Origin: Pseudescherichia sp031979925
Lineage (GTDB): Bacteria; Pseudomonadota; Gammaproteobacteria; Enterobacterales; Enterobacteriaceae
NCBI RefSeq assembly: GCF_031979925.1
Contig: NZ_DALZFB010000003.1
Span: 186,001 to 250,000, forward strand
DNA length: 64,000 nt
Reading direction: 5' to 3'
Part shown: piece by piece, positions 16,890 through 25,961 of the stretch
How the letters are laid out: each line of letters opens with the position of its first letter
How positions within the stretch are numbered: position 1 is the first letter of the stretch
Made by a program: the position numbers and the translations under genes
The notes under the pieces: generated by a model
What the model saw: the letters and a program-made list of their open reading frames with translations, nothing else
Database searches by the model: none
What the model was told of the DNA's origin: nothing

Positions 16890-17930
16890 TTATATACGGT
16901 TCGTCGCTTCATCCTCATCCGCAATTAACACTACCTTGCCGATATGCGTCCCCTCATCCAGCAGTCGGTGGGCATCAGCGGCTTCTGCCAGCGGGAAGGT
17001 TTTGTAGATCTGTGGCTTCAGTTTTCCGGCCTCAATCAGCGGCCAGACGTGGTCGTTAAGCTCTTCAATCAGTTCAGCTTTTGCGGCAGGCGAGCGCGAG
17101 CGCAGGGTAGAGCCGATATGCATTAGCTGTTTAGTCAGCATGGGGAACAGGTTTAACTCTTTAGCGGGACCTGCAAGCACGCTAATTTGTACGATGCGCC
17201 CGTGCATCGCCGCTGCTTCATAGTTTCGCGCAACATAGTCACCCGCAATAATATCAAGGATAATATCTGCGCCGTGGCCGTCGGTTACCTGTTTGGTGAT
17301 CTCGACAAAATCTTCCTCTTTATAGAGTACCGCGACGTCTGCGCCGAGCTTGAGGCTGGCCTGGCGGTGCTCGTCGGAACCCACGGTCGTGATGATTTTG
17401 GCTGCGCCAAAGGCCTTTGCCAGCATGGTCGCGGTAGTACCAATGCCGGACGCGCCGCCGTGGATCAGGATGATGTCGCCCGCTTTAAACTGACCGCGCT
17501 GGAACATATTCAGCCAGACCGTCATAAAGGTCTCCGGCAGCGCTGCCGCTTCGACAAAGTTAAGCCCGGGCGGCAGCGGCAGGGTGTTACTCTCATGAGC
17601 AGTGCAATATTCGGCATAGCCGCCGCCGGTAATCAGGGCCGCAACGCGATCTCCCGGCGCAAAACTCTGCACCTCAGCGCCAACGGCAACCACCACGCCC
17701 GATACCTCCAGGCCAGGGATGTCAGACGCCCCTGGCGGCGGTGCATACTGCCCTTTGCGTTGCAATACATCAGGCCCGTTCACCCCTGCGGCCACGGTGC
17801 GGATCAGCACCTCGTTCTCTTTAGGTTGTGGCATCGGGCGCGTCGTTGCTTGCAATACCTCGGGGCCGCCGGGCTGGGTAATGTCAATCGCGGTCATGGT
17901 GTCAGGGAGGGTATAGGCTTGTTCGGACAT
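16890..17930 (-). CDS. NAD(P)H quinone oxidoreductase, zinc-free medium-chain family (PIG3-like)
   Basis: Medium-chain dehydrogenase/reductase of 346 residues. It has the quinone oxidoreductase N-domain (GVNGPDVLQRKGQYAPPPG, PGLEVSGVVVAVG) and the NADPH-binding loop GGASGIGTTATMLAKAFGA. The catalytic zinc ligands of alcohol dehydrogenases are not evident, so reduction of quinones or enones is likely. The sequence recalls the PIG3/QorB branch. AGGAG precedes the ATG at 17930 by 6 bp. It could be partly read by transcripts from the fimbrial operon, which ends 69 bp upstream on the same strand. Confidence 0.88.
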   Translation of the reverse strand: MSEQAYTLPDTMTAIDITQPGGPEVLQATTRPMPQPKENEVLIRTVAAGVNGPDVLQRKGQYAPPPGASDIPGLEVSGVVVAVGAEVQSFAPGDRVAALITGGGYAEYCTAHESNTLPLPPGLNFVEAAALPETFMTVWLNMFQRGQFKAGDIILIHGGASGIGTTATMLAKAFGAAKIITTVGSDEHRQASLKLGADVAVLYKEEDFVEITKQVTDGHGADIILDIIAGDYVARNYEAAAMHGRIVQISVLAGPAKELNLFPMLTKQLMHIGSTLRSRSPAAKAELIEELNDHVWPLIEAGKLKPQIYKTFPLAEAADAHRLLDEGTHIGKVVLIADEDEATNRI

Positions 17931-17999
17931 CGTTTTCTCCTGTGGTCTTTTACCTCATTATGGTTCAAGAACCACAGGTGAGTTTGTTATCGCTTGCTC

Positions 18000-19022
18000 T
18001 TAATCGTAATCCACCACGACTTTGACCCTGCTCTGGACTCTGCCAGCAAACACCTTATTACCATAGCGGGCATAGCGGAGCTGTAGATTGAGCGGGTAAA
18101 CCGTATTGGTTAGCAAAGCACTTCCCCGACTGGCGAGAGTAAATTTCTCGCTGGAGGGAAAATTAATGGCTTTGTTGTTATTCGTTAGCTCAAATCCCAC
18201 CTCTCCTGCGCTTCCCTGCTGCGTTTCTAAATCGTTCTTTAAAATGTCGCCCTGGGTGGCGCTGATGGATTCAAAGTGATAATGGATATTGCTGGTCGCG
18301 ACGCCAGTAATGCTGCTGCACTGTAACTCTGGCTGTTTGGGTCTCGGTGCAGTAAAGCCGTTACTATCAATTTCGTGATAGCTAATATCCGGGGCTGAAA
18401 TTTCCTGATTTTTAAAGGTGCAGGTGGTGGGAGTGAATTTAACAATTATCGGCACTTCATTAACATATTGCTGCCCACTATTGTCATTGTCATATATGCA
18501 CCCTATAAAACTACAGGAGGCTGGCTTTAAAATTAATTTATCGGTGAGCAAAGAAGTCTGGTTAACATCTATAGTATTTTTAACGTTACCCGTGTGATTA
18601 AATTTGAGGCTATATTTTATTTTGTATTTTAGTTGGTTGTCTAGTTCCGTTGCAGCATAAGCTTTACCTCCCGAAAAGTTGGAACCTCCAGTGAAGTTAG
18701 AAGTTTTGGATTTTTCACTAACCAAAGATATTCCAATCACTAAGTTATGAATGTTATTATTTATAGAATAGTATTGTTCCTCACCATTACCCAAGGTCTA
18801 TAAAGTAAAGATGTTTGAGCTCAAAATGTTGTAGTAACATTTAAACTCAGGAGTGCCGCTAACAAAAGTAATGGGTATCTCTCGGTTGCTGTTAGCTATA
18901 TCAAGATCAATTTCGATAGGGTTTGCTTTTCTTATTGGCGCCTTGTCATTGCCAGAAATATAACAATACGCCTGTGCCTGAAAAACTGCAAAAACCGTAA
19001 TAAGTGCCATTAAAATACGCAT
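18000..19022 (-). pseudogene. Fimbrial tip adhesin (YehA-like), interrupted by an in-frame amber codon
   Basis: One reading frame of about 340 codons, the size of YehA. It starts MRILMALITVFAVFQAQA (signal peptide; ATG at 19022 with AAGGG 6 bp upstream). TAG at 18798-18800 stops it after 74 residues; the same frame then continues for 266 codons to the true end, VKVVVDYD, a pilin-domain C-terminus. No frameshift is needed, so a single base change explains it. The downstream part has the Cys pairs and beta-strand pattern of a two-domain adhesin. It follows the usher stop by 11 bp. Unless amber is read through or the base is a sequencing error, the tip adhesin is lost. Confidence 0.8.
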
Positions 19023-19033
19023 AGTCATCCCTT

Positions 19034-21520
19034 CTAGCGGCAAGTATAAACTTTGCTTTCGTCAATTGTTTTACCGAACGTGATAGTACAGGAGAGACCC
19101 TGCTGCTTATCTGTGGCGACATGCACAGACTGCGGTACGTTATCGGTACGAATAAACAGCTGGCTGCCCTGTGCGACCACGCCGACGTTCTGGCCCGCCT
19201 CATCTTCCACTTCATAGCCAAAGGTGAGCGGTGAACCGTCCGGGCGTCTGGCCTTGAAAAGCCACGGCTTACGACTGTCGGTATCAAACTTAGCCAGCAC
19301 TACCGCGCCGCGATAGGGCACAACGCCTTTACGGTTGCCGTTTAGCGCCACGTTGCTATCGGTGTGCGCCGTATCGAGCATCAGCGTATTTTCGCGATAA
19401 GGCGTTAAGCTACCGGAAATGGCATGACCCTTCCTGTCGGTCGTGTTGTATCTGTTTCCCTGAACGGTAGCTCCCTCCAGCCCCGGCGCATCAATGATGG
19501 CAAAGGTCTCGGTAAGGGAGTTGGTCAGATTGACGCCGCCCCTCCACGCGACCACGCCGCCCTGTATGCTGCCGCTGGCCTGATGGTAGCGGTTAGACTG
19601 GCTATAGCTGCCGTCCAGAGTAGCAAAGGGAGCGTGCCAGGCAAGGTTCCCACCCGCAGCGGTTTCGTGATCCTCTCGCTGGTGGCTCAGGTTCACGCCG
19701 TAGTTAAATTGATCCTTGTCGCCCGCGATGCCGTTAATATTGGTGTTATTTGACTGGTAGCCATCATCATCAAAGGTGGTGCTATTCGAGACGTACAGGT
19801 CACGCCTTGGTGTAGCGATACCATCACCCCACGAGAAAGGAATCGAGAAGTAGATATTAAACCGTTTATCCTCCCGGTCATCCTCATCGTAGGACTGGCT
19901 GGCTGAGAGGGTATAGGTCACGCGTGACCAGCTGTTCGAATAGCTTAGCTGGACGTCGTTGCGGGTTCCTCCCCGCTGCCAGTAGTCGCGCCATAGGGCG
20001 CTGCCGGAGAGCGAGCCCCACCCCGTAGGCAGTGCCTGGTTAACGGCCAGCGAAAAGCTGTTTTTACGGCCAAAGTCGTTTTGATAGTAGTCGGCAATGT
20101 CATACACATCGTCATCGTCGCGATGGTAGCTATTTTTACTGTTTGCCCAGACGTGATCGTTAAAGGTACGGTAGTCTTTGGAGGAGTAGCGCCAGGCGGC
20201 CATCGATAGCTGGGTGCCGGTGGGTGATAAATACTTACTCCAGGCAAGCTGGTAGCTCTGCCCATCATATGTTGCGCCATCATCCTGGCTGCTGTGGGAG
20301 CGGGTAACATCCACAGAGAACGCGCCAAGACGGGTATTCCAGCCGCTCCCGAGCAGAAAGGCATTGTAATTATTCGACAGCATCGTGCCGGTGTAGAGCG
20401 TGATTAAATTATTTACGCCATACTGCCAGCTCCCCTGCATAAAATCCGCCTGTTCGCTGGCACCCTCAATATGGCTGCGCCCGGCGGCAACGTCATATTT
20501 TACTACGCCCGGCTGGAGCATTTTGGGCACGGAAGAGAAGGGAACCAGATAGTGTGTCGTGGTGCCATCTGCCTCTTTCACCGTAACGTCCAGGTCAGCT
20601 CCGCCGCCTGCCAGCTGGAGATCGTCAATGGCAAACGGGCCGGGTGGCACGTCGCTCTGATAGACCACAAAGCCGTTCTGCTCGATGGTGACCAGGGCAT
20701 TACTCTGTGCGATCCCTCTCACCACCGGGGTGAAATTCTGTTTGGAGTTGGGCAGCATCTGCATATCGCGCCACAGCCTGACGCCCTTAAAGCGAACGGA
20801 ATCAAACAGCTCACTGTCGGTATACATATCGCCCGCTCGGGCGGTGCTCATAATTTCAGGAATGCCGCGCTCCAGATAGAGCGTATTGCTCTTCCATTTA
20901 CCCTGGCTATCGTCGGATTTAGTGTAGTTAGCGCTAGAGTGCAGCTGGAAACCCAGCAGGTTCAGGCCGCTGTTGAAATTCACATAGCTGTTCTTACTCG
21001 TGCCGTTCTGTTTGTAGTCGCTATAGTATTGGCTGGCATAGTAAGAGGTATAGAAGGCGTTAATCCCGCGATCCCAGGTTTCCGGCGGCATATAGCCGCG
21101 CTCATGCGTGGTCACCCAGGCCTGGGGAACGGTGAGTTTGAGCGCAAGCTGGCTTATATCGTAATCGACGCTGCCACCCTGCACGGCGTCATTTAGCGTG
21201 AGGCACTGCTCCGTCGATGCATCTTTAAATGCGTCGGTTTTAATACCTATCTGCTGTAGTTGGGAGATGGGTAGGCAGGTTTTATCAGCATCGTCCGCCA
21301 CAATTACACTATAGCGTCCACGCCATTCATCATTAAGGTATATGTCCAGGTCGTATGCACCGGGCAGGGGTTTATCGCCGTCAAGCTGTAGGTTAGATGT
21401 CTTCGTTCCTTTTAATCCACCATGTAAAAAATGGGTATCAAACGTTTCCGCCCTGGCAGAAAGAATATGCAAAAGCAAAGAGGAGACTATCCCCATCGTA
21501 ATGAGGTTAAGTTTATGCAT
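19034..21520 (-). CDS. Fimbrial outer-membrane usher (FimD/YehB family)
   Basis: Usher of 828 residues that would assemble and export pilus subunits. It has a signal peptide ending SARA, the N-terminal chaperone-binding domain (ETFDTHFLHGG, then CLPISQLQQIGI), the plug region with RGIAQSNALVTIEQNGF, a 24-strand barrel, and C-terminal domains ending in a Cys pair (LSCTITF, VYTCR). Length matches E. coli YehB (826) more than FimD (878). AGGGAAG lies before the ATG at 21520. It is third in the fimbrial operon. Confidence 0.93.
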   Translation of the reverse strand: MHKLNLITMGIVSSLLLHILSARAETFDTHFLHGGLKGTKTSNLQLDGDKPLPGAYDLDIYLNDEWRGRYSVIVADDADKTCLPISQLQQIGIKTDAFKDASTEQCLTLNDAVQGGSVDYDISQLALKLTVPQAWVTTHERGYMPPETWDRGINAFYTSYYASQYYSDYKQNGTSKNSYVNFNSGLNLLGFQLHSSANYTKSDDSQGKWKSNTLYLERGIPEIMSTARAGDMYTDSELFDSVRFKGVRLWRDMQMLPNSKQNFTPVVRGIAQSNALVTIEQNGFVVYQSDVPPGPFAIDDLQLAGGGADLDVTVKEADGTTTHYLVPFSSVPKMLQPGVVKYDVAAGRSHIEGASEQADFMQGSWQYGVNNLITLYTGTMLSNNYNAFLLGSGWNTRLGAFSVDVTRSHSSQDDGATYDGQSYQLAWSKYLSPTGTQLSMAAWRYSSKDYRTFNDHVWANSKNSYHRDDDDVYDIADYYQNDFGRKNSFSLAVNQALPTGWGSLSGSALWRDYWQRGGTRNDVQLSYSNSWSRVTYTLSASQSYDEDDREDKRFNIYFSIPFSWGDGIATPRRDLYVSNSTTFDDDGYQSNNTNINGIAGDKDQFNYGVNLSHQREDHETAAGGNLAWHAPFATLDGSYSQSNRYHQASGSIQGGVVAWRGGVNLTNSLTETFAIIDAPGLEGATVQGNRYNTTDRKGHAISGSLTPYRENTLMLDTAHTDSNVALNGNRKGVVPYRGAVVLAKFDTDSRKPWLFKARRPDGSPLTFGYEVEDEAGQNVGVVAQGSQLFIRTDNVPQSVHVATDKQQGLSCTITFGKTIDESKVYTCR

Positions 21521-21537
21521 AGTGGCTTCCCTGACTA

Positions 21538-22215
21538 TTAATTACTTTTGATATTGTCGTGCAGATAATTTCCGTAATCGTCAATAAGCGTGACGGCGTA
21601 TTTTCCGGTATGAGGTGCGCCAGGTAATTTCAGATTTGCGCGCGGGGCCAGTACCAGCGTCTCTTTATTGATTTTAGCTGCGCCTTTAATTTCTGTGATG
21701 GTCAACCAGTTTGCGGAATTATTTTCAACGGTTAGGCCATCACTAGCGCGTTTTATATGTAGTCTGGAGAATGTCTCTTTGTTTACGCTCTTTATGCTGG
21801 CAGGGCGATAAATGAGTTTGATTCTGTTTTGTAAGGCGAATTTTAATTTGTTATTTTCACTGTCATGGATTTCATTGGGTGGAATATCAAGCACGTTAAG
21901 ATAGAAAAGCGACTCACGATCCTGAGGTAAATTCGCCTTTGTAAATTTAATTTTGAGCTGCTGGCCGGTATTACCTTTGACCTTAACCACAGGGGGCGTC
22001 AGAAGGAAGGGCACATCCAGCTTCTCCGGTGGCGTCTGCGTATCACCATCGTCAATCCAGGCCTGCACCAGCGAGCTGCGATCGCCCTGGTTCATCAGCT
22101 GAACGGTAACCTCTTTTTGCGCTGCCGGGTAGATAACCCGTGTTCCATAGATATAAACGCCGCTCCAGGCGGGCAGTGATGTTACGGCTAGCAGAGCCGC
22201 AAAAATCCTTTTCAT
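21538..22215 (-). CDS. Periplasmic fimbrial chaperone (PapD/YehC family)
   Basis: Chaperone of 225 residues that donates a strand to fold pilins in the periplasm. A signal peptide MKRIFAALLAVTSLPAWS is followed by GVYIYGTRVIYPAAQKEVTVQLMN, with the conserved Arg of the family, and by the signature FYLNVLDIPP and ALQNRIKLIYRP with the conserved Lys/Arg. The start lies 49 bp after the pilin stop, downstream of a terminator hairpin. It is second or third in the operon depending on whether the small upstream gene is counted. Confidence 0.93.
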   Translation of the reverse strand: MKRIFAALLAVTSLPAWSGVYIYGTRVIYPAAQKEVTVQLMNQGDRSSLVQAWIDDGDTQTPPEKLDVPFLLTPPVVKVKGNTGQQLKIKFTKANLPQDRESLFYLNVLDIPPNEIHDSENNKLKFALQNRIKLIYRPASIKSVNKETFSRLHIKRASDGLTVENNSANWLTITEIKGAAKINKETLVLAPRANLKLPGAPHTGKYAVTLIDDYGNYLHDNIKSN

Positions 22216-22230
22216 TTTTCCTGTCTCCGC

Positions 22231-22255
22231 AAAAAAACCGGCAGTAGCCTGCCGG
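22231..22255 (-). terminator. Intra-operon terminator between pilin and chaperone genes
   Basis: On the minus strand CCGGCAG-GCTA-CTGCCGG is followed by seven T. It is a textbook Rho-independent terminator 9 bp after the pilin stop. Partial termination here would give more pilin than usher. Confidence 0.88.
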
Positions 22256-22264
22256 AAATCTTAA

Positions 22265-22819
22265 TCAGTCTGCTACTACGGTAAGGGTAACAGTAGAATC
22301 TACGGCACCTGCTTTTAACGCTTCGTCGGACGCACGAGCGTACTGAGCGGAGATATCAAAAGTATATTCGCCTTCATCATTTTTAGACGTGGCGATTGTC
22401 GTATTCCCATTGGTATCAATGCGCTTGCCGTTTATTAATAGCGCATAGCCAACGCCTGTAGCTTTACCCTCACCTTGCTCAATTTTAGTCACGCTATCTT
22501 CGCCTTTTACTGCAAACTGATCGGCAAGAAATTTAAGTTTTGGAATCTCAGTGCCGGGCGCGCATTTAACTTTAAAAGATGTAGTGGTTTTATTTTGATA
22601 GCCATCGTAGGCTTTGCCTGGAGTAAGATCATCCATTGCATCAAGACCTATTTGATTCATAGGAATGTGCGCCGTCTGGGCAGTGGAAAGAAAATGGCAA
22701 GTTGTACCTTTGATTAAGCCATTAATAGTTAAAGTGCCCATATCAGTATCCGCAGCAAAGACAGCAGGCGCGGCAATAGACGTAGCTAAAACTGCGGTAA
22801 CAATAAGCAATTTTTTCAT
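22265..22819 (-). CDS. Major fimbrial subunit (YehD-like pilin)
   Basis: Pilin of 184 residues with signal peptide MKKLLIVTAVLATSIAAPAVFA. The mature protein begins with an alternating strand (DMGTLTINGLIKGTTCHF) that would be the donor strand. A Cys pair (TTCHF and VKCAPG) is as in type 1-like pilins, and it ends STVTLTVVAD. It resembles YehD. The 262 bp upstream are AT-rich and probably hold the operon promoter. Confidence 0.9.
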   Translation of the reverse strand: MKKLLIVTAVLATSIAAPAVFAADTDMGTLTINGLIKGTTCHFLSTAQTAHIPMNQIGLDAMDDLTPGKAYDGYQNKTTTSFKVKCAPGTEIPKLKFLADQFAVKGEDSVTKIEQGEGKATGVGYALLINGKRIDTNGNTTIATSKNDEGEYTFDISAQYARASDEALKAGAVDSTVTLTVVAD

Positions 22820-23081
22820 TTTAATTTCCTTGGCAAGTTAAGATTAAATAAATATGGATTTCCTTTTGTTGATCTTACAATTGCACATGGATTGGCGTGC
22901 ATCAATAAAAACAGCATATTTTATTGATGCAAAGCAATTTATAGTGCTTATTATATTTGGTGTGATTATATTATTGAGGAGATATTCATTCATTTAATAA
23001 ATGACAGGAATTAACTGATGAATATATTAAGCGGGCTGGCTGAATTCAGCCCGGCAGGAGAGGTAACGTGCCAATGCAGGG

Positions 23082-23303
23082 TTAATCCCAGGCCGTGATG
23101 ATAATCTGCCGATTGTCATCGCCGGGCAAGTTAACCGTTTGAGTAGAGACGCTATGCTGTATAACGCGCTGGCCATCAGGCATAACGGTAAAGCCAGAAT
23201 CGACAACCTTACCCGAGATAGAGAGCGTCCCGGTATCTGAAGCCTGAGCGTTAAGCGCGTAGGCAAGGAGTGCAGAGGCAACTACAGTCAGAGCTATTTT
23301 CAT
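23082..23303 (-). CDS. Small exported YehE-like (DUF2574-type) protein
   Basis: Protein of 73 residues: signal peptide MKIALTVVASALLAYALNAQA and about 52 mature residues, starting SDTGTLSISGKVVDSG and ending RQIIITAWD. E. coli YehE is a similarly small exported protein beginning with a pilin-like strand and ending in RRIVLNRYD, and it also precedes yehD. The gene is therefore probably complete and not a broken pilin. The ATG at 23303 starts the signal peptide better than the codon five residues upstream. Its role in the fimbria is unknown. Confidence 0.6.
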   Translation of the reverse strand: MKIALTVVASALLAYALNAQASDTGTLSISGKVVDSGFTVMPDGQRVIQHSVSTQTVNLPGDDNRQIIITAWD

Positions 23304-23394
23304 AAAATGTGGGACCACATCAGAAGGCAGGGAATTCCAAAATAGAGCGTTTTTTGTTCCAGGTCAATCTATGCTGAAAAGTGGCAAAACTTAT

Positions 23395-23419
23395 TACGGC
23401 CAGGGCAAGCCTGGCCGTA
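23395..23419 (-). terminator. Hairpin after the AI-2E-family gene
   Basis: A perfect 10-bp stem (tacggccagg / cctggccgta) with a 5-nt loop lies 8 bp after the stop codon of the upstream minus-strand gene. A weak T-rich tail follows. Confidence 0.6.
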
Positions 23420-23427
23420 GCGAGCAC

Positions 23428-24537
23428 TTAAGATTCAGGCGGCAACCGCCCCTCCTCGATAAACTCATCGTCCAGTTCGTCGGCGTTGCCCTGGTGATCT
23501 TTCCCGGAGAGCAGATTCCAGCAGGCCAGGAACAGCGCGGCGATCAGCGGCCCAATCACAAAGCCGTTAATGCCGTAGATCTCAAGCCCGCCAAGGGTAG
23601 AAATAAGCACCAGGTAGTCAGGCATCTTGGTGTCCTTACCGACCAGCACCGGGCGCAGCAGGTTATCCACCAGCCCCACGACAATCACAAAGAAGCCGAC
23701 GATGAAAAAGCCCTGCCACATCTGATTAGTAGCAAAAAGGAAGATGGCCGCGGGTACCCAAATGATGGCAGAGCCTACCGCTGGGATCAGCGACAGGAAG
23801 GCCATCAGCGCACCCCAAAGCACGCTGCCGTCAATGCCAACAAAGTAGAAGCCGATGCCGCCCAGCAGCCCCTGTAATGCACCGATCACCACCGTACCCT
23901 TTACCGTCGCACGGGAAACCCCGGCGAATTTTGCAAACAGATGATGCTTTACATAGCGCGATAGAGGCAGCGACTCCAGCGCCTGATTAACGATGTAGGG
24001 GCCATCCTTAAGCAGGAAGAAGAGCAGGTAGAGCATGACGCCAAAGCTAATGGTAAAGCTGAAGGTGCTCTTACTAATAAGAAAGGCGCTGCCGGCAAGG
24101 TACTGTCCGCTCTTCAGCGCCACCTGCGACAGCTGCTGCTGGATCTGCGTAGCGTTATTTAGGTCGTGATCGGCCAGAAACTGCTGCGCCCAGTCGGGCA
24201 GATGCGCGACCAGATCGGCAACCACCACCGGGAACTGGGTATTGTTATCCTGGAGCTTGCTGTAAACCGTATTCGCCTCAAAGGCCAGAGACGAGAGAAT
24301 GATCGCCAGCGGCGTAAAAACAATAAGGCAGATAATGAGCACCGTCAGGAGAGAGGCAATGCCGTTGCGTCCGGCGATCCTGTCCCGCAGCCGGTTTTTG
24401 AGCGGCTGGAATATCACCGCCAGTATTGCTGCCCATAAAATAGCCGAGTAGTAGGGCGTCATGATGTCAAAAAACGCCAGCGTAACGACCAGCAATATCA
24501 GGATAAAAAAGCCTTTTGTTAATCCCTTAAATCTCAT
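23428..24537 (-). CDS. AI-2E family transporter (UPF0118)
   Basis: Inner-membrane protein of 369 residues with about eight hydrophobic segments and the family's central re-entrant region (ALQGLLGGIGFYFVGIDGSVLWGALMAF broken up; then LIPAVGSAIIWVPAA) and C-terminal DNLLRPVLVGKDTKMPDYLVL. Members export small molecules, autoinducer-2 in the TqsA case, or exchange Na+ for H+. It is not close to YdiK or TqsA, so no gene name is given. The C-terminal tail is acidic. It is a single-gene unit divergent from a cupin gene. Confidence 0.88.
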   Translation of the reverse strand: MRFKGLTKGFFILILLVVTLAFFDIMTPYYSAILWAAILAVIFQPLKNRLRDRIAGRNGIASLLTVLIICLIVFTPLAIILSSLAFEANTVYSKLQDNNTQFPVVVADLVAHLPDWAQQFLADHDLNNATQIQQQLSQVALKSGQYLAGSAFLISKSTFSFTISFGVMLYLLFFLLKDGPYIVNQALESLPLSRYVKHHLFAKFAGVSRATVKGTVVIGALQGLLGGIGFYFVGIDGSVLWGALMAFLSLIPAVGSAIIWVPAAIFLFATNQMWQGFFIVGFFVIVVGLVDNLLRPVLVGKDTKMPDYLVLISTLGGLEIYGINGFVIGPLIAALFLACWNLLSGKDHQGNADELDDEFIEEGRLPPES

Positions 24538-24706
24538 ATTTACTTCTCCGGTATGTGATGCACTTCTCGAAATATAGAAGGTACTGACAAGATTACCATT
24601 TTCACTGGTGGAAAGCGGACGTTACGCCCGGCGCAGGCATGCTTCTGGCATCGAATGGCATAAGTGGCTACGCTAAAATAACCACTTCTTTTCTGGAAGA
24701 GAGACT

Positions 24707-25216
24707 ATGGCGGACGCAACCGACTCCACCTCTGTTCTGTTACTGGCCGCGAATGATTGGGTGCCGAATAACCCGCATCTGCCCGTCATTCTCTACCGCC
24801 AGGTTTTTACCCCTGGTGAGAACGCGGTCGACACGGCGCAGCAGCTGTTTGAAAAAAATGGCTGGCCTGCGCAGTGGGTAGATGGCATCTACCCTTATCA
24901 CCATTACCACAGCAATGCCCATGAGGTACTGGCCTTTGCTCGGGGTGAAGCGCTGCTTGTGCTTGGCGGCCCGGAGGGGCAGCAGGTGATTGTGCGTGCT
25001 GGAGACGTGGTATTACTGCCAGCGGGAACGGGACACTGTAATATTCGCAGCAGCGATGATTTTACCGTGGTAGGAGCATACCCCCCTGGCCAGGAGTTTG
25101 ATCTCTGTCGCGGGGCACCCACACCGGAGATGCTGGAAGCGATTGCCATGGCCCCTTTCCCGCATCGCGATCCGGTTTTTGGAGGGCAGGGGCCGCTTAT
25201 CGATAATTGGTTATAA
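24707..25216 (+). CDS. Cupin-fold protein
   Basis: Protein of 169 residues with a single cupin barrel. The metal motif is HYHSNAHEVLAFARGEALL (His, His, Glu) followed by PAGTGHCNI (His), which would hold a metal ion. The layout resembles the YjlB-like cupins. The substrate is unknown. GAGAGACT precedes the ATG at 24707. It stands alone, divergent from the AI-2E-family gene. Confidence 0.8.
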   Translation: MADATDSTSVLLLAANDWVPNNPHLPVILYRQVFTPGENAVDTAQQLFEKNGWPAQWVDGIYPYHHYHSNAHEVLAFARGEALLVLGGPEGQQVIVRAGDVVLLPAGTGHCNIRSSDDFTVVGAYPPGQEFDLCRGAPTPEMLEAIAMAPFPHRDPVFGGQGPLIDNWL

Positions 25217-25478
25217 AATTAAGCAGCGCTACGGCAGGATTAAGACATATTTTAATGTCTAAAAAATGTGCTGAGTTTCCTGGTGTTGTTTTTGCTAATA
25301 AAATCACAAAAATCATCTCAATAGTTAATATTAAGCGCTTTACAAGTGTAAAACTGTGTAATTATCGCGCGGTCGTAGTCGATATAATCTGAAAATAATG
25401 TCGTTTACTGTTTAATACGCTATAACAGGTAGGTGATATATAAGTTCTCATAACAAAGTATGATAGCCAGAGGCCTAT

Positions 25479-25916
25479 ATGCAGATAATCTATTTCAAAG
25501 TGGAATGCCTATTCCCGGAACTTTTGCCGACCTCAAAAGTTACTCTTAAAGAGGTAGTAATAACAAGAGAGAACGAAGTTATATCAACTTTTTCTAACTT
25601 AAAAATTAATAGCTTACCCTTTTATAGCTTCCATTTAGTGCCTGTAGGGTTCAGAAAAATTGAACATGTTATTAAGGGCGAGCCGGGTAAGCATTTACAG
25701 TTCTCCTCAGGCTACCTGCCGTCTGGAGAGTATCGGGTTGACACGCCTGCTGGCGAGAAAACCCTTGGCTATGATACGCTTACTGCACTCTGGCGTCTGG
25801 TCGATGACAAAGATGAAGAGCGCTATCTGACGACAAATGAATTTGTTTCGCGTGACTTCACAATTATTCGACCCGTAAAATTAGTCTATCGCAATCGCCG
25901 GGATATTATTTGCTGA
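25479..25916 (+). CDS. Unknown AT-rich gene
   Basis: Encodes 145 residues without a signal peptide or membrane segment. The sequence alternates beta-rich stretches (KVTLKEVVITRENEVISTF, SGEYRVDTPAGEKTLGY). The N-terminal half is AT-rich and the 260-bp leader is also AT-rich, unlike its neighbours, which suggests recent gain. The ATG at 25479 has AGAGG 5 bp before it. I do not recognise the family and offer no function. Confidence 0.55.
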   Translation: MQIIYFKVECLFPELLPTSKVTLKEVVITRENEVISTFSNLKINSLPFYSFHLVPVGFRKIEHVIKGEPGKHLQFSSGYLPSGEYRVDTPAGEKTLGYDTLTALWRLVDDKDEERYLTTNEFVSRDFTIIRPVKLVYRNRRDIIC

Positions 25917-25961
25917 GCAAAATTAAGTCTGCGCTGAAATATAATATATCTTGCCTGCGGG

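Noticed and set aside
18000..18794. Separate short gene for the adhesin C-terminal part
   Set aside because: Its only start would be a TTG without a ribosome-binding site, and it is in the same frame as the upstream piece; one interrupted gene explains both.
23082..23303. Truncated pilin pseudogene
   Set aside because: Size, exported form and the closing RQIIITAWD fit the small YehE type, which also sits before the pilin gene; no continuation in another frame was seen.
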